From Pezicula radicicola (lineage: Eukaryota > Ascomycota > Leotiomycetes > Helotiales > Dermateaceae), in assembly GCA_003008705.1 (NCBI GenBank), contig PDUO01000007.1, positions 967,885-1,031,884 on the forward strand: a stretch of 64,000 bases of DNA, given 5' to 3'. Position numbers and translations under genes: made by a program. Below are positions 23,108 through 35,207 of this stretch, one piece after another (within the stretch, counting starts at the first letter, position 1; the number at the start of each line of letters is the position of its first letter). Below the pieces are notes generated by a model. It was not told where the DNA came from. It saw only the letters and a list, made by a program, of their open reading frames with translations, and ran no database searches.

Positions 23108-25114
23108 CTATGCATACACAGACTCCTTCACACCTCGAACAGCGGGATAGTTATCATAGCCATTACGCTCGCTAGCACGACCATATACATTGTTATAAAC
23201 CACATGTTCCAGTCCATAGGATGGAGCAAATTTTACCTGGTCGGAGTAGTTGGCACCTGGTTTTGAGGAGCTGCCGTGGTATGTCGGTTGCTCACGTGGC
23301 GGCATCTGCATCTTCGGTCTGGCCGGGATGACGACCGGTTTAACTATAGGAGGGTCGGGAGGGTAGTAGGCTTGTGCATGCGAACTAGATCTGGGTGCTT
23401 GACGCGAGCCACTGCGTGTAAGTGGCGGGCGAGTCTTCTCTGTGTGGCGACCACCTCGTGGAGATTCACTGCGATCACGTGGGTCTGAATACCTGTCTTC
23501 CCGGAGCTCTGAGCGATGTGGTCCTACAGGAACGCTGCGGCCACTCTCGATGATGTACCGAGTGGGCTCTGGGGTAGCATGTACTGCATGTCGATGGCGA
23601 GGGGGACTAGGCGATCGCACTTTTGGAGCTGGGGTGTAAACGGGCGAGTCTGAATCCGATGATGAATCGGAGGAGTATCCATGAGTTGCCTTCAGTTTGC
23701 TACTACCGGCTGCTGCACGACCCCGATCTCCGGATTGGAAAGTTGAAGCGCGTGGGAGAGGTGGAGGTTGATTCGAGTCGGAGCGAGAAAATTGTGGTTG
23801 CATTGTCTTTGAGCGTGTAGGGGGGTCTTTTCTCGAAGCCGTTACGACAGGGGGAGCAGATTTGTGAGTCTGAAGAGATGGCTTTTTGACAGGTGGTGGA
23901 GAAGGTGGTTCGACAATGTAAGGATCTCTTTCTCTTCGTGATTCAGCTGGGGGAGATCTCCGACTTTCCTTACTTGATGTTTTGGGAACATCCCGACTTC
24001 TGCTACTAGTAACAGGTGCTTCCGATGCTCGTCTTGACGATGTGCGAGCGGAAGACCTGCGAGGAGTATCTTCTTCATCAGAGTACTTTTGTGCAGCTGC
24101 TGGAGTAGCATAGCGGATGTTGTAGGATGGTGAAGGTGCCGCGAACGTTTCCGCTCGTCGCATTTGCGGTCTAGGGGACTCGAAATCTTCCTCAACTTGA
24201 GGCTGAACTTTCCGTCTTGCTGCTTGCATATACTGGGCGGCGAAATCCTTGTCTCTGTTCAACTTTCTCGTCCTTTCTGACTCCTCTTCCTGTTGCTTTC
24301 TAACCTTCTCCGCAGCCCTGGCCTGCTCCTCTCGCATCCTAATCTCTGCTTCCATCCTCTCTTTCATCTTCTTCTCCGTTGACCGAGGTCTTGAAGACGA
24401 CACGTGGTAATCATCTGAACTATCCTCCTCGACATAAGTCATCCGTGTATATTTCTCCTCCGAAGCTCGTTTCCTTTCCTTGTCCGAACTCCTCTCCTTA
24501 TCTCGCTTGCTGCTCTTGCTCTTCTCTCCATGGGCTGCTCGTTTTGATTCCTTCTCCCATTTCGCCCGCTCCTCGTCATCTTTTTGCTTCCTTCGTAACC
24601 TCTCCTTCTCATCTTCTCTGGATGACCGTGGTTTCCGCTCGTACTCTTGACTCTTTGAAGGTCTCGCAGTAGGTCTGGGCTCTTCCCTCTCGTAAAGGTC
24701 CTCGTACGATCTTGGAACTGGTCGCTCGTAAGGCTTTGATGAAGCGGGTGCGGGTTTTGGGGTTGCTGTAGGTTTTGACGAATAAGTCGAGGGTCGGGGC
24801 TCGGCAGTCCTGACTTCATATTCGAATGGATTACTCCTAGGGGTTGGATTACCCCTTCCCATTTCCTTCCTCAACTCGAACAATTTAACCTGGTCGTCAT
24901 ATTGTGAACGACGAGTCTCGTCGCTTAAAAGTTCGTATGCTTGTTGTACCTTCTGGAACTCGTCCTGCTTGATAGCTTTCAACGCGGCGTCCTGCACCTT
25001 GTCTGGATGGCACTTGAGCACCAGCTTCCGATGGGCACTTCGAATCTCTGGTAATTTCGCATCTTTAGTAACTCCAAGGGCTTTGTAGGGATCTGGGGGA
25101 AGTGTCGAAGCCAT
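23108..25114 (-). CDS. J-domain (DnaJ-like) co-chaperone with long charged tail
   Basis: J proteins stimulate Hsp70 ATPase activity and target it to substrates. The 668-residue single-exon frame starts MASTLPPDPYKALGV, and its J domain occupies about residues 8-76. The HPD motif is at 36-38, preceded by a basic helix (HRKLVLKC), and the domain closes with AYELLSDETRRSQYD. After it comes a very long, mostly disordered region rich in Arg, Glu, Ser and Pro, including a Lys/Glu-rich helical stretch at about 160-300 (RMEAEIRMREEQARAAEKVR). There is no glycine/phenylalanine region, zinc-finger domain or membrane span, so this is a class III (type C) J protein. The charged tail resembles nuclear or RNA-associated J proteins, but that is only inference. 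Confidence 0.92.
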   Translation of the reverse strand: MASTLPPDPYKALGVTKDAKLPEIRSAHRKLVLKCHPDKVQDAALKAIKQDEFQKVQQAYELLSDETRRSQYDDQVKLFELRKEMGRGNPTPRSNPFEYEVRTAEPRPSTYSSKPTATPKPAPASSKPYERPVPRSYEDLYEREEPRPTARPSKSQEYERKPRSSREDEKERLRRKQKDDEERAKWEKESKRAAHGEKSKSSKRDKERSSDKERKRASEEKYTRMTYVEEDSSDDYHVSSSRPRSTEKKMKERMEAEIRMREEQARAAEKVRKQQEEESERTRKLNRDKDFAAQYMQAARRKVQPQVEEDFESPRPQMRRAETFAAPSPSYNIRYATPAAAQKYSDEEDTPRRSSARTSSRRASEAPVTSSRSRDVPKTSSKESRRSPPAESRRERDPYIVEPPSPPPVKKPSLQTHKSAPPVVTASRKDPPTRSKTMQPQFSRSDSNQPPPLPRASTFQSGDRGRAAAGSSKLKATHGYSSDSSSDSDSPVYTPAPKVRSPSPPRHRHAVHATPEPTRYIIESGRSVPVGPHRSELREDRYSDPRDRSESPRGGRHTEKTRPPLTRSGSRQAPRSSSHAQAYYPPDPPIVKPVVIPARPKMQMPPREQPTYHGSSSKPGANYSDQVKFAPSYGLEHVVYNNVYGRASERNGYDNYPAVRGVKESVYA

Positions 25115-28100
25115 GATTGTGGGGGTCGGGAAGTGTCGTTGAGGGGGAGGGTGGCCAAATTATCGGCCTTTGTTTTGATGCTCGACTGCAAAGACGAGCT
25201 TCGTATCTATTGCATGGTACTTTGCAATTGCAAAAATGAAAATGTTGACGAATGTCGAGTGATGCAAGGCTGCAGCTCCAGGAGTTAAAGAATGTAGTAT
25301 GTAGTATGTAGTGCAGGAAGGTGATGGTTGCAGGTGGAATGATGCACAATCTGGTGGAAGGTCGGCTTTGAGCAACTTGACGTCCTGAATCCTGAGGTTG
25401 AAGGCGTTGAAGGATCGGGATTGGACGGGGTCACGGGAACTCGCTACTGTAGCAAAGAAAATGGGCTGTCCAGTGAAGGGTTACTCAGCCGCCCGTCGTT
25501 CCGTAAGCTGTGGCAATAATGTATGAACAAGAAGCTCGAATTTGCCACTCTTGCGAGGTAGTATGAGGGTATTCGGAACAGGAGAAAGTCAATGGAATAG
25601 ATGGGAGCTCCGGAGCCTGTCGTAATGTCCAGACAACGACGCGAACAGGAGCGAGGCGGTGAATATCTGCTTCTCGCGAGTCGGGGCGTGCAGTGACGAG
25701 AGTCGAGGTCGAGAGCCGGTCGCAGAAATGCCTGTTCGGATAGCCTTGGGATGATTTTCGGCCGGGTGCTGCAGGGCTTTGGTCTGATGTCTGAAGCGTG
25801 GGAAGTCCCAGAGTTGGGAGAAGCAACGTCAGTCAACAATTGATTGAATATGAACCTTCTTCTAGAGTGCGAGCCTGCTAGAATGCAGGTGGTATGATAG
25901 TATTCACTAGTTAGCTGTGCTGGACAGCAATCGGCCTCATGTTTGATGACGCTGACCAGCTGGACCCTTCCGCGGTCGTTGTAAACTACCATTAATGGGT
26001 AGATCACAAGCATACGACACTGTTGATTGGCACACGCAGCTGAGAGGCATCTAAAGGACCGCCCGAATGTACTGCTACGGTACTATTTACTGCCAGCCTT
26101 CTTACGCCTGTCTACCTCCTTGAATTGGAATTTGGGGGGGTCTCAGCACCTACGCCCACCTCACCTCACCTCGCTGACTACTTTCGCTCGTCAGCGCGCA
26201 AAGCGGTACGTACAAGATGTGTTTAGTACTAACAGGGCAAGGAAGGCACAGGATAACGATAAAGTCTTCCTGGTGGAGTGGTGAGTGGTGGATGGGGGCA
26301 GACACGCTACCGGCACCTGGCGACAGCTACACCACTCAGGAACATGCACGAGGCGAGGGGAGCTGAGTTGGCTGTCATCTACTGGGCAAGCCTTCTTTAA
26401 TATTCCACTTTTTATCGTGATTCGCAGACTCGCCGTAGACCGTAGACTAGAAGTCTGTCCTCAAGTAAACACCACGCTTTCGTACGCATACTTCGGATGA
26501 GATATGGACGCGCCAAAGGCCAACCCGTTTATTGGCCTCGCTGAGACCAGTAGGATCTGAATACCATCAAGTAAGACGCTTTGGGGGCCTGGTGCTGCAT
26601 GAGTCCACTGCACGAATGCTCTCAGGCCCCCTCTTTGCACTGCCATGATCTTCCAAGACTCTCCCCAAAATACCATTGCCGTCTTCTGTACCTTGGAGGT
26701 TGTTAAACGACCTTGGTGTGTACAGTAATGTACAGTACATGAACTCACAGTGATCACATCCCGCCTTGCCGCCAATGTAACGGTGCTTCGCAGCCTCAAT
26801 ATCTGCATCACAAACTGCCCCCAAGAAGAGGGTGTGCAGGTAGGCGTGTAAGATGCATGGGGAGGGCTGAGAAAAAGGAACAAGACAAGGCAAGGCACAA
26901 GGCAGAACTTAGTAAAGGTTGCAATGAGGGTGCACAGGATCTGGCCATCTTTCTCCCGTCACATCTGGCGCATCCACAGGCCTTGAGAGTTGCAAAGCAC
27001 GTAAGGCCCTCATGCAGGAGACATCGGCTCGGGTCACTCCCTTCTCACGGTGTGGCAGCCAAAAGAAGCTTCGTCTTGAAGGTTGTGGTGCCAGTGGCTT
27101 GAATCTGATGGCTCTCACCACTCCCCCAGCACCAGTTGTTTCCTTGTAGTAGTCTTCTAGTCTTCTAGTCTTCTATATGAGAGGCGGTAACAGGCGTTCC
27201 TGAACCAATCGGGAAGATTATGTTTCAAGCGGTGTAAGTTTGGCTGTTGGTATCGGTTGTCCTTGTCTCACGAAGAGGGGCACAGGGGAGCGACCATTGA
27301 AATCTCACGAATGCCATTCTTGGTGGGGGGTTCGCTCTAAGTGCGTCTAACTACCACTGAGTCTAACTCCACTCAACATCAACGCCGTATCAGCCACGGA
27401 TACTGTCTCGGGTCTGCCTTGGAGGACTATCAGTGTCCAGTAATACCAGATCGCCAGGTGCGGATCTTTGTGCACTGTGTTTACTATTTGATTTGATGTT
27501 ACTGTACTTCGTTCTGTGCCAGACCACCATCACCACCACATCTCCACGAGTGGTCACTGGTGCCAAGCCTCGTGAGAGACAGACCCCGCCATTTATCTGT
27601 ACGATTGCGGAGACTGTTTCATTCCCACATATCAGGTGTTGAGGGGTCATGATCTTTGTGCGAGGTCGGTGGGAAGGGTTGCTGCCGACGGCCAAGTATG
27701 TATGGTACCGCGTGGATACGGAGACATGTAGCAAGCCTGTGTAGGGAATAAGAAGTTGATCCGTCAACATCCATCGATCCTCAAATATATTTTTATGGGG
27801 AGCAAAGTACGAGTCAAGAAAGTGTAAATTTGTACAACAGGCGTTCATGTCGAGACGTTTAGAGGCCGAAGATACCGGATAGAAGCCTTGACCAGTTGCC
27901 ACCTATCTACTGTATAATAAACCATGTGGAGAAATGCGTGGTTTTGTTCTAGATGTCGCAGAGTGCCAGTCCGGTGCAATCCCTCACCAGCTAAAAATCT
28001 CTTCAAGACCATCTGCAAGTCTAGCACAAGTTCGACAGGTTTTAAGACAAGGAGTAGCCATATTGCCTTCTGTCGGCCTCCAGCAATCGATGATCAGAAG

Positions 28101-30856
28101 CAAACACAAACCATGATCATTAGCTTATAAGAGGGCCGCAAAGAAAAATACCTCGAAAGAAGTCTCAGAAGGTATCTCCTCACTAAATATCGTATTCTTC
28201 CCAGAACCATGAAGCATTATCTATCCATCGGGCAGTCCCTCCGAAACCGTGACTCTAGTAGGCCAAGCCAAAACGTGACAGAGCAGGGCATCGAAAATAA
28301 TATTGCACTCCAGTCTCAACGATACGAAGAAAAAAAGGTAGGCGGCCCCATCAAAGAAAGGACTGGATCGCAAACCATTGCAAGCCTTGGACGTCACGGA
28401 CGGATTATTTGTCTCAGGGCTCACGGCAGCCTCGGTATTGTTATCGATGATGGCTGTGAAGGCATCTTGGAATCTTGATGGCCGGTGACGAAGCAGGCAA
28501 TAACGAGGCTGTGGTCGAGGCTCCTTACCTATCTTCAAGTTAAGAAATCGGGCGAGAAATAACCTGATAAAATGGGAGCCCAATAGGCAGAAGTCCGCCT
28601 TGGTTGCCTCCAGAAATTCTCATTTTCACAATTTTGAAGTTTTTGAAAAGTTCGATGAAGAAGCATCAGAAGATGGATGCGTTGTTTTTTCTAGGTCCTT
28701 ACGTCCGAGACCGCAAGCCTCGGTTGGAAAAGTCTTTTCCCGATACACGTGCCTGGATCCACGTGCTAAATACTCACGTGTTGGCCTCGAAAATACTACC
28801 TAGTACTTCAATTTATTATATTTCTTCGAGCCTCGGTTTCCATTATCATATGAATTGCTTTGCAACCGCTCTCAGTTTCATTTACTCAAATCAAGTAAGT
28901 TTACTCTAAACAGCTTGCGTATCCATCTCTTACATCTCAACAGTCAGCTGTTCAAAAATAATCTCTTACAAACCAACCAACACCATATTCCATTCCATCC
29001 GTATTCTAGCTAGAGACAAAATAAAACGCCCAAGACGTCCTCATTTGTTTCCGCCTCTTCTTTCTTCCTCGCTTATTCCAAAGTTACATACCTGTTAAGC
29101 CAAGAATAGGCAAAGGAAGATTTCGCAAGGGATTCCTTAGCATTTCTTAGCGTTTTATGCCCTGTTTCTAAGACGCCACTTTCCTACCTAATTAATTATC
29201 CTTTACTCTGTAATGTGGGCTTGTAGACTGTGTAAGTTCTTACTATCTGGTTTCTGCCCGGCAATATAATGTTATAGGGACCTCTTGCTACCAAATTAGT
29301 GTACACGCCAGAAAGCGGTATACTATGACACTGTCTTCTAGCTGTATTACAGAGTAAGGGATACATATTTCTTTCTATAGTCTTAAATCTATAACTCTTA
29401 GGTTCTAAATAGTTTATTGAATTATAAAAATAGATCTATAACCGTCCCCTTAAGTAGGTCTATTTTTCAGCTTTCTTTGCTCCTCAACAACATAGGTAGA
29501 ATACAACAAACACCCTTTAGCTACCTCTATATCGCTCCTAAATAACCATCCCGTTCAACAAGTTATGAATAAGCCTACAAGCTCTTTAAGCCGTTAAATT
29601 ATAATAAGGCATTCAAGACTCTATCCATTTTCTAGCACAAAAATTATTTATTTCACAAACCATCTTGTTAGCATGTTAATAGTCCCCCAGAAGTGCTTCT
29701 TATTACAGCTAGTTATCAAGCAGTCGATAGAAACGGCATCTTTTATAGTCAAGTCAAGTCGAGTTAACAGAAGTGCTGCTTTGTAACCAGTCAGGCAATT
29801 TTACTAAGTTAAGTGCTTAGCGCAGTGCACTCAATTTCATCAATTCAAGTTAAGTTAAATAGCCTTGATTTCTTTAAGCACTTAATTCAATCCGTCATGT
29901 CAAGTCAAGTCAAGTCAATTCATCAAGTTAATCATTTCATAAATCGATTCCAAATACGAACCCTCTTCCTCTCTTTATATCAAATCAAACTAAATCAAAT
30001 CAAATCTATTCTAAACGCAATCATCCCCTTCTTAATTCCATTAAGATACAAGACACAAGTCCTTTTCTTCTACTCAAATCTTTAGACTTAGATACCGAGT
30101 TATAGACAAGACAAGTTAAGAAGGGTATACATATTTAGGAGTAATATCACTTAAAGACAAGTATATTATTTTAGATATATAAAACGAGAAGAATTTAGTA
30201 TAAATCCAATTACAACAAGAGAGCCATTTTATTATTATTTAGATATTATACTATAGACTACGATACTTATATACCTCTATAAATATATATTAAATTAGAG
30301 AAATAGTTATATTACTATCCACTTATAACTAGACCTATAATTAATTACATCTTAATATTAAGAAATATATTCTATATACTCAATTAGAAGAGAGTATTTA
30401 CTAAAGAAGATTTAGGAGGTAGTAGTAAGGGTTCTGTAGATAGAAACAAATAATCTATCATCTGTTGTACGAGAAAGATTGCGAAGACCATAAGTACTAT
30501 AATATAAAGATTAAGAAGGAAGAGTTCTGTCTATGACTTCGTGAACAGAAATTACAAAATAGCAACCTTTGATGCTTAAATTAATAGATGACTACCTTAA
30601 GTACTACAACTGGTTTATCTTTTGGCGAGCGTAATTATTAGTTGTTATTAACATATCTATTGTTATGCAATATACAAATTGTAGCTCCTTTATGGCCAGA
30701 TGCTTTATCTCCCTAGTGAACTACAGACAAAAACTTTTACATGCAATTAATCTATCTTACATATTCAATCACAGCAACGCATGGTATAATACCAATAACT
30801 AATGCACCTCTTGAGGCTTTTCCACCTCAATCCAACCCCCAGCCCAACAAATCCAC
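25115..30856. other. Long gene-poor stretch, partly AT-rich
   Basis: About 5.7 kb without a supportable gene. The left half (25.1-28.8 kb) has moderate GC and several overlapping frames up to 189 codons on both strands (for example 25444-26013, 27390-27902). None has a domain, hydrophobic pattern or splice-consistent partner. The right half (28.8-30.8 kb) is strongly AT-rich with dense stops. Short AAGTC-type tandem words occur at about 29749-29765 and 29899-29918. The 25.1-25.5 kb part should hold the J-domain gene promoter. Confidence 0.5.
29899..29918. repeat. Short tandem repeat (TCAAG)n
   Basis: Four near-perfect TCAAG units lie together (tcaagtcaagtcaagtcaa), with related words at 29749-29765. 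This is a simple low-complexity repeat inside AT-rich DNA. Confidence 0.7.
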
Positions 30857-32702
30857 TTACTTACTTAACCTCTTCTCCCTTATAAAACAAGCACTCACCA
30901 CCGCCCCAATAGCAATAGCAACACCCAACCCAAAAGCCGCCACCTCAGCCTTCTTATAACAAATCCTCACCAACTCCCTCGTCTTCGGATCCAACTTCAA
31001 GATATAATCTAAACTCTGTCTGACCCTTTCTACAATTTTATCAGCTTTATGCCCGCTCTTCAAACTCTTCTTCAATTCCTCGCGAAGCACTTGTTGGATC
31101 ACTGTTCCACCGAGACTGATACCTACTATGCTTCCTAGAGAGCGGAAGAGGTAGGTGCATGCGGTGGCTACGGCTTGATCTTTTGAATCGGTATTGGCGA
31201 TTACATTTATGAGCGTTGTTGTTACGGCTGAGCCAGCGCCTAGGGCAGCCACGGTGAAACAGACGATTACTAGCCACATTGGAGCAGTTGAAGTACAGCA
31301 GACCATTACTGCTAGTGCACCTATGACTTGGAGACTGTAGGAGAATATGGTAAGCCAGTAGTATTTACCGGTTTGCTGCATAATGATTCCTCCTAGCAGA
31401 GAACCAGTTGTAGAACCGACTACCACAGGGATAAAGCTCAAGCCGGCTTGTGAAGCTGTCATGCCCCCGACTGCTTGTAGATAGAGTGGTATGTAGAAGA
31501 GACAGCACATGTAGCCACCAAAACTAAAGAAGTTTCCGAGGTAACTGGCGAAGAGGGACCGTTCGAAGATGATGTGGCCAGGAGCGAAAGGATTGGAAGC
31601 GAAGTTCATCTCTACAAAGACAAATAAGGCGAAGAGGGGGATTGAAACGGCTAGGCAGACTATTGTCAAGGTATCTGACCATGCTACATTACTGCCACGG
31701 TCAAGGCCAAGCAGCAAACCAAAGACGGCGAGGACCAAGGTAAAGGCACCGAGGAAGTCGACGCGGCCAAGTTTCTCCCGCCAGTGTGTATGCTCTTGCT
31801 TGGGGAGTTCCAGGGTGAAGTAGACTGTGACAAAGGCAAGCAAACATAATGGCCCCTGTCCAAGGAATGACCTGCTACCTGTTAGTTTGAGCAACTGGAG
31901 GGGATGTTGAATACACTTACCACCGCCAACCAATTGTATCTGCTAGAACCCCTCCCAATGCCGCACCTGACGATGAGCCAATTGTGTAAATGATATTTAT
32001 ATACCCTTGCCAAGTTCCTCTCTCCCGCAAAGGCACAATGTCACTCAGCAGAATGCTCACAACTGTTGTCATTCCGCCACCTCCAATACCAGCAAAAGCT
32101 CTGGCTAATACTAGCTCTTTCATATTCCGAGCAAGGCCACAAAGTATACATCCTATTCCAAAAACAGCATATCCAAATAAAATACATGATTTTCGTCCAA
32201 AGATATCTGAGAGTTTGCCGTAGAGAGGCTGGAAACAGGTCATTGTGAGGAAATATCTGTGCAAAGACGTTAGTTAGATGCAAAGCCATTTACCTATGCG
32301 AATACTCACCCAGTAGCTATCCAACTGGTGTTATTCAATGCATGAAGATCTGATCCAATTCTCCCATAGCTAGTAACTGCGATAGTTTGATCCGCGGCAA
32401 TGAGTAAGACCTGTTCCGGGGGTGTTAGTTTTGTTCAATTTCCCATGTGTAGAGTATAAACATACACCGATCGTTAGTGGGGGTAACAGCCATGGTAAAC
32501 GGGCCAGCATTTCAGCATTTCCCTGGAGCAACGGGCTCGCAGTCTCATCAACCTCTCTCGACTCTTCGACGCCATGGTTTGCGGAGCCATTGCTCACTCC
32601 GTTGCTGCCATTGGAAGAAGCTATAACTGCTTTTGCCGGTTCCTCGCTACCCAATAGAGGTGAAGTCTCTGTAGGCGCTCGCTCGCCATTGGGAGTAAGC
32701 AT
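30857..32702 (-). CDS. MFS transporter, vacuolar amino-acid/multidrug (Fnx/Vba-like) type
   Basis: Four exons, 32466-32702, 32310-32410, 31921-32256 and 30857-31871, join across introns of 55, 53 and 49 bp. All have GT-AG borders and consistent phases (0, 2, 2), giving 562 residues. The N-terminus is hydrophilic and acidic with ETSPLLGSEE, a dileucine-like context common in vacuolar transporters. The conserved loop 2-3 motif reads GKLSDIFGRK, and IGVLLIAADQTIAVTSYGRI is at the first span. RERGTWQGYINIIYT and GGVLADTIGWRWSFLGQGP are signatures of the 14-span DHA2-like group, including Fnx1 and Vba proteins that move basic amino acids into the vacuole. A drug-efflux role is the main alternative. 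The start at 32702 is the first true ATG in the frame. Confidence 0.9.
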
Positions 32703-33365
32703 TGTAAAGTCGTTGCAAAACAAACGTAGCTATCCAAATATTCTGCGGGAATGGTGGGGTAAATCTGTCACACTGTGTTTTCACGTCGAGACACTCCCAA
32801 GATGTGTTTGACAGCAAGAACCAGCAGACTCAGTCTTGGAATAGTATCGCAGCTTTGCGAGTACTGAGTTATGCCAAAGATTGAGGTCGCGAAAGAGTGT
32901 GATGGTGGTTACCTAGTAAACAAATTACGATAAGACGCCCCACTCTTGCGCATGCCTTAGCTTCAGGGTCTACATCTGCAAATATCCGTCTCTGCTTTGA
33001 AAAGCGTATACTTTATCTAAGTCTTGGAGCTCTAGGAAGTATTTATTTTTGATAGACATAAGAGTGTCGATGTCTCCGAAAGAGCACCATGGAGATTGTT
33101 GATGGCATTTGGGTCTTCGGTTCAACAGTCTCTATCCAATTGGTGCACTTTAGCGAGAGAACATCCCAATCCAATGCTCCTTGACAACATAAAGCGGATG
33201 TCATTGCAGGCTTCTTTTTCTCTCCGAATAGACACCAAAAACAAGAAATAGATAGAGAAAATAAGAGTAAAAATAAAAGGTATGGTCGTTTTAAGAGAAT
33301 CTTAACTAGCCAGAAAAAAAAATTGTGTTCTTAATCAAGGTAATCCTCAATTCGCAGATAAATAT
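32703..33365. other. Promoter region of the MFS gene and spacer to tRNA-Phe
   Basis: About 660 bp. It should contain the promoter and leader of the MFS gene on the minus strand and, at its right end, the 3' flank of tRNA-Phe. No supported open frame was seen. Confidence 0.5.
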
Positions 33366-33463
33366 GCGGCTTCTGTGGATCGAACACAGTGCCTCCAGAT
33401 AACAGAGAAATTCCGAAGTTAAACATCTTCAGTCTGGCGCTCTCCCAAGTGAGCTAAAGCCGC
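33366..33463 (-). tRNA. tRNA-Phe (anticodon GAA) with 26-nt intron
   Basis: The minus strand folds into a full cloverleaf. The acceptor stem is GCGGCTT with AAGCCGC, the D stem GCTC with GAGC, the anticodon stem CCAGA with TCTGG, and the T stem CTGTG with CACAG around TTCGATC. The anticodon loop reads CTGAAG, giving GAA. A 26-nt insertion sits after the base following the anticodon, the standard position for nuclear tRNA introns, so the 98-nt gene yields a 72-nt body before CCA addition. This kind of intron is removed by the tRNA splicing endonuclease. Internal A and B boxes are intact. Confidence 0.95.
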
Positions 33464-33743
33464 AACTTGAGGTGTTGTTGAAGGAAGTTTTGTTTATAGT
33501 GCTATATAATACTTGCGAGTCTGGAGGGGCACCAATTGTAAACTCACTTGACTCATCTAGCTTGATTTACTCACTTGATATGATTAAGGCTCGTGAATTA
33601 TACTAGCTTGAACAAGTAATGCAATGAAATAAGCGGCTGGCTTATATATAAAATCCCAGTATCCCAACATGATGTCCTCTGATGCTTTGCCATTCCGTCC
33701 TAACCGTTTTACAATTGAAAGACCTAAATCCTATATACTTACA

Positions 33744-35207
33744 CTACCGTGCTCTCCACGCAGCACCAGGCGTCCTTAACTTCCTGTCCTCATCCTCATC
33801 ATCCGTATTGTCATCGTTCATAGCCTGTATCCACTCGCCTTCAATCCTAACCGCATCTCTCTCAATCTGAGCCATAACCCCTAGCTCATCAAGCATACCC
33901 TCCACTAATTGCCTACACCCTCTAACAACAGTAGCTAAACTCGAACCCTCATCCGGCGTCCCCAAATCCCTTAGCTGGGAGCTCCAACCCTCTAACTTCC
34001 TGCGTAACATTACACAGTCGTTTCTCCACGCGCTGTCCAGCTCTTCGATGAAGGTGATGTCTTCTAAGTCATTTTTATCCCGTGATGAGAGGATATCTTG
34101 GACTTTGGCAACCCAGCGTGCAAACTTGCGGACGACCCTCGTGTATTTGCCTCCTGGTTCCCCCATATTCCACACACCGCTCAAAACACTTTCCAAAGCT
34201 TGTGTCTTCTCCTCTAATCCCCAAGAACCAACTGCCCACTTCTTCAATGCAGCAGCATTTATCCTCCCCATCTCCTCTTCCTCTAATCTGGCCAGGTTCT
34301 CATGTTCCTTAACAACATCATCAAATTTCCGCCCTAGCTTTCTCTTCGCGCTGATTCTCCATTCCTTCTCTGTTCTCGCGGCTTCCTTATGCAGTAAATG
34401 TAGCTGTAGCAGTTGATTCTGGAGCTTAGCTGTCTCTGCGGATATAGCTATATTCTCTAGCCGTTTACTAGGCGTAGGAGGAACGAGAAAGGCAGCGGGA
34501 TGAGGTTTGGGTGCTAAATTCTTAGCGGGTGAATAGTGCTGTTGCAGTGTATTGAATGCCGGCTTTCTCAATTGCTGAGATTCTGCAAGCGGGCCTCTCA
34601 AACTTGTCTCTTCTTTGGTTCGAGATGGTGGAGCGGCAGCAGATGCGCTTAAGATAGTGGATGAGGATTTAGTGCGTGTGTGAGGTGGGACTCGACTTGT
34701 GGTTGAGGTTAGAGTAGAATGAACGGAACCGCTGCGGAGATGACGAGTGCTTGCTTGAGTTGAGCGGTCTGCCTTTGCTAGGTCTATGTCGCCTGATGCG
34801 AGTTGTGCGTTGGGACGTCGAGTCGATGAGGCTCTTTGTAGCCCTGCAGGACCTGAAATTGACGCTGGGCGATCTTTCTTCACCGGTCCTGTTTCAGTAG
34901 AGGCAGCTGGAGGACTGGGACGACGAGTCGAAGTAGTCCTGTAAAGTCCAGTTGTACTGGATGCAGGCTTGCTTATGTTGGCGCGCGAAGGTGGTGGGCG
35001 CATAGAAGCAGATGCTGGACCGGAAGAGACATTGCTCAGGAGGCTCGTAGTTGAACTCAGACTTAGGGGTCGAGGTCGTGTGCTGGTAGAACCCTTGACT
35101 GGTAGTCGGCTTGGTGATTGAGTACTTGACCTATCTACACCATTTAGATCATCGACCTTATCTGCCGGTTTCCGAAGAGATCTTGTGCGGGAAGGTAGAT
35201 TTGACAT
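33744..35207 (-). CDS. Ser/Pro-rich protein with C-terminal coiled-coil region, function unknown
   Basis: A single-exon frame of 487 residues starts MSNLPSRTRSLRKPADK. About residues 1-240 are Ser/Thr/Arg/Pro-rich and probably disordered, with repeated STRRP/STRRPS motifs that look like kinase-site clusters. From about 255 onward the protein is helical and charged: ENIAISAETAKLQNQLLQLH, FDDVVKEHENLARLEEEEMG, then a well-ordered stretch through RKFARWVAKVQDILSS and a final acidic patch before the end. No catalytic motif is visible. The mix of basic disordered head and coiled-coil tail is common in microtubule- or septum-associated fungal proteins, but that is inference. No gene name is assigned. 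Confidence 0.85.
   Translation of the reverse strand: MSNLPSRTRSLRKPADKVDDLNGVDRSSTQSPSRLPVKGSTSTRPRPLSLSSTTSLLSNVSSGPASASMRPPPSRANISKPASSTTGLYRTTSTRRPSPPAASTETGPVKKDRPASISGPAGLQRASSTRRPNAQLASGDIDLAKADRSTQASTRHLRSGSVHSTLTSTTSRVPPHTRTKSSSTILSASAAAPPSRTKEETSLRGPLAESQQLRKPAFNTLQQHYSPAKNLAPKPHPAAFLVPPTPSKRLENIAISAETAKLQNQLLQLHLLHKEAARTEKEWRISAKRKLGRKFDDVVKEHENLARLEEEEMGRINAAALKKWAVGSWGLEEKTQALESVLSGVWNMGEPGGKYTRVVRKFARWVAKVQDILSSRDKNDLEDITFIEELDSAWRNDCVMLRRKLEGWSSQLRDLGTPDEGSSLATVVRGCRQLVEGMLDELGVMAQIERDAVRIEGEWIQAMNDDNTDDEDEDRKLRTPGAAWRAR

Noticed and set aside
25444..26013. 189-codon minus-strand open frame
   Set aside because: No domain, odd composition, overlapping frames in another phase and no splice-consistent continuation.
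27390..27902. 170-codon minus-strand open frame
   Set aside because: No recognisable domain or membrane pattern; similar-length frames overlap on the other strand.
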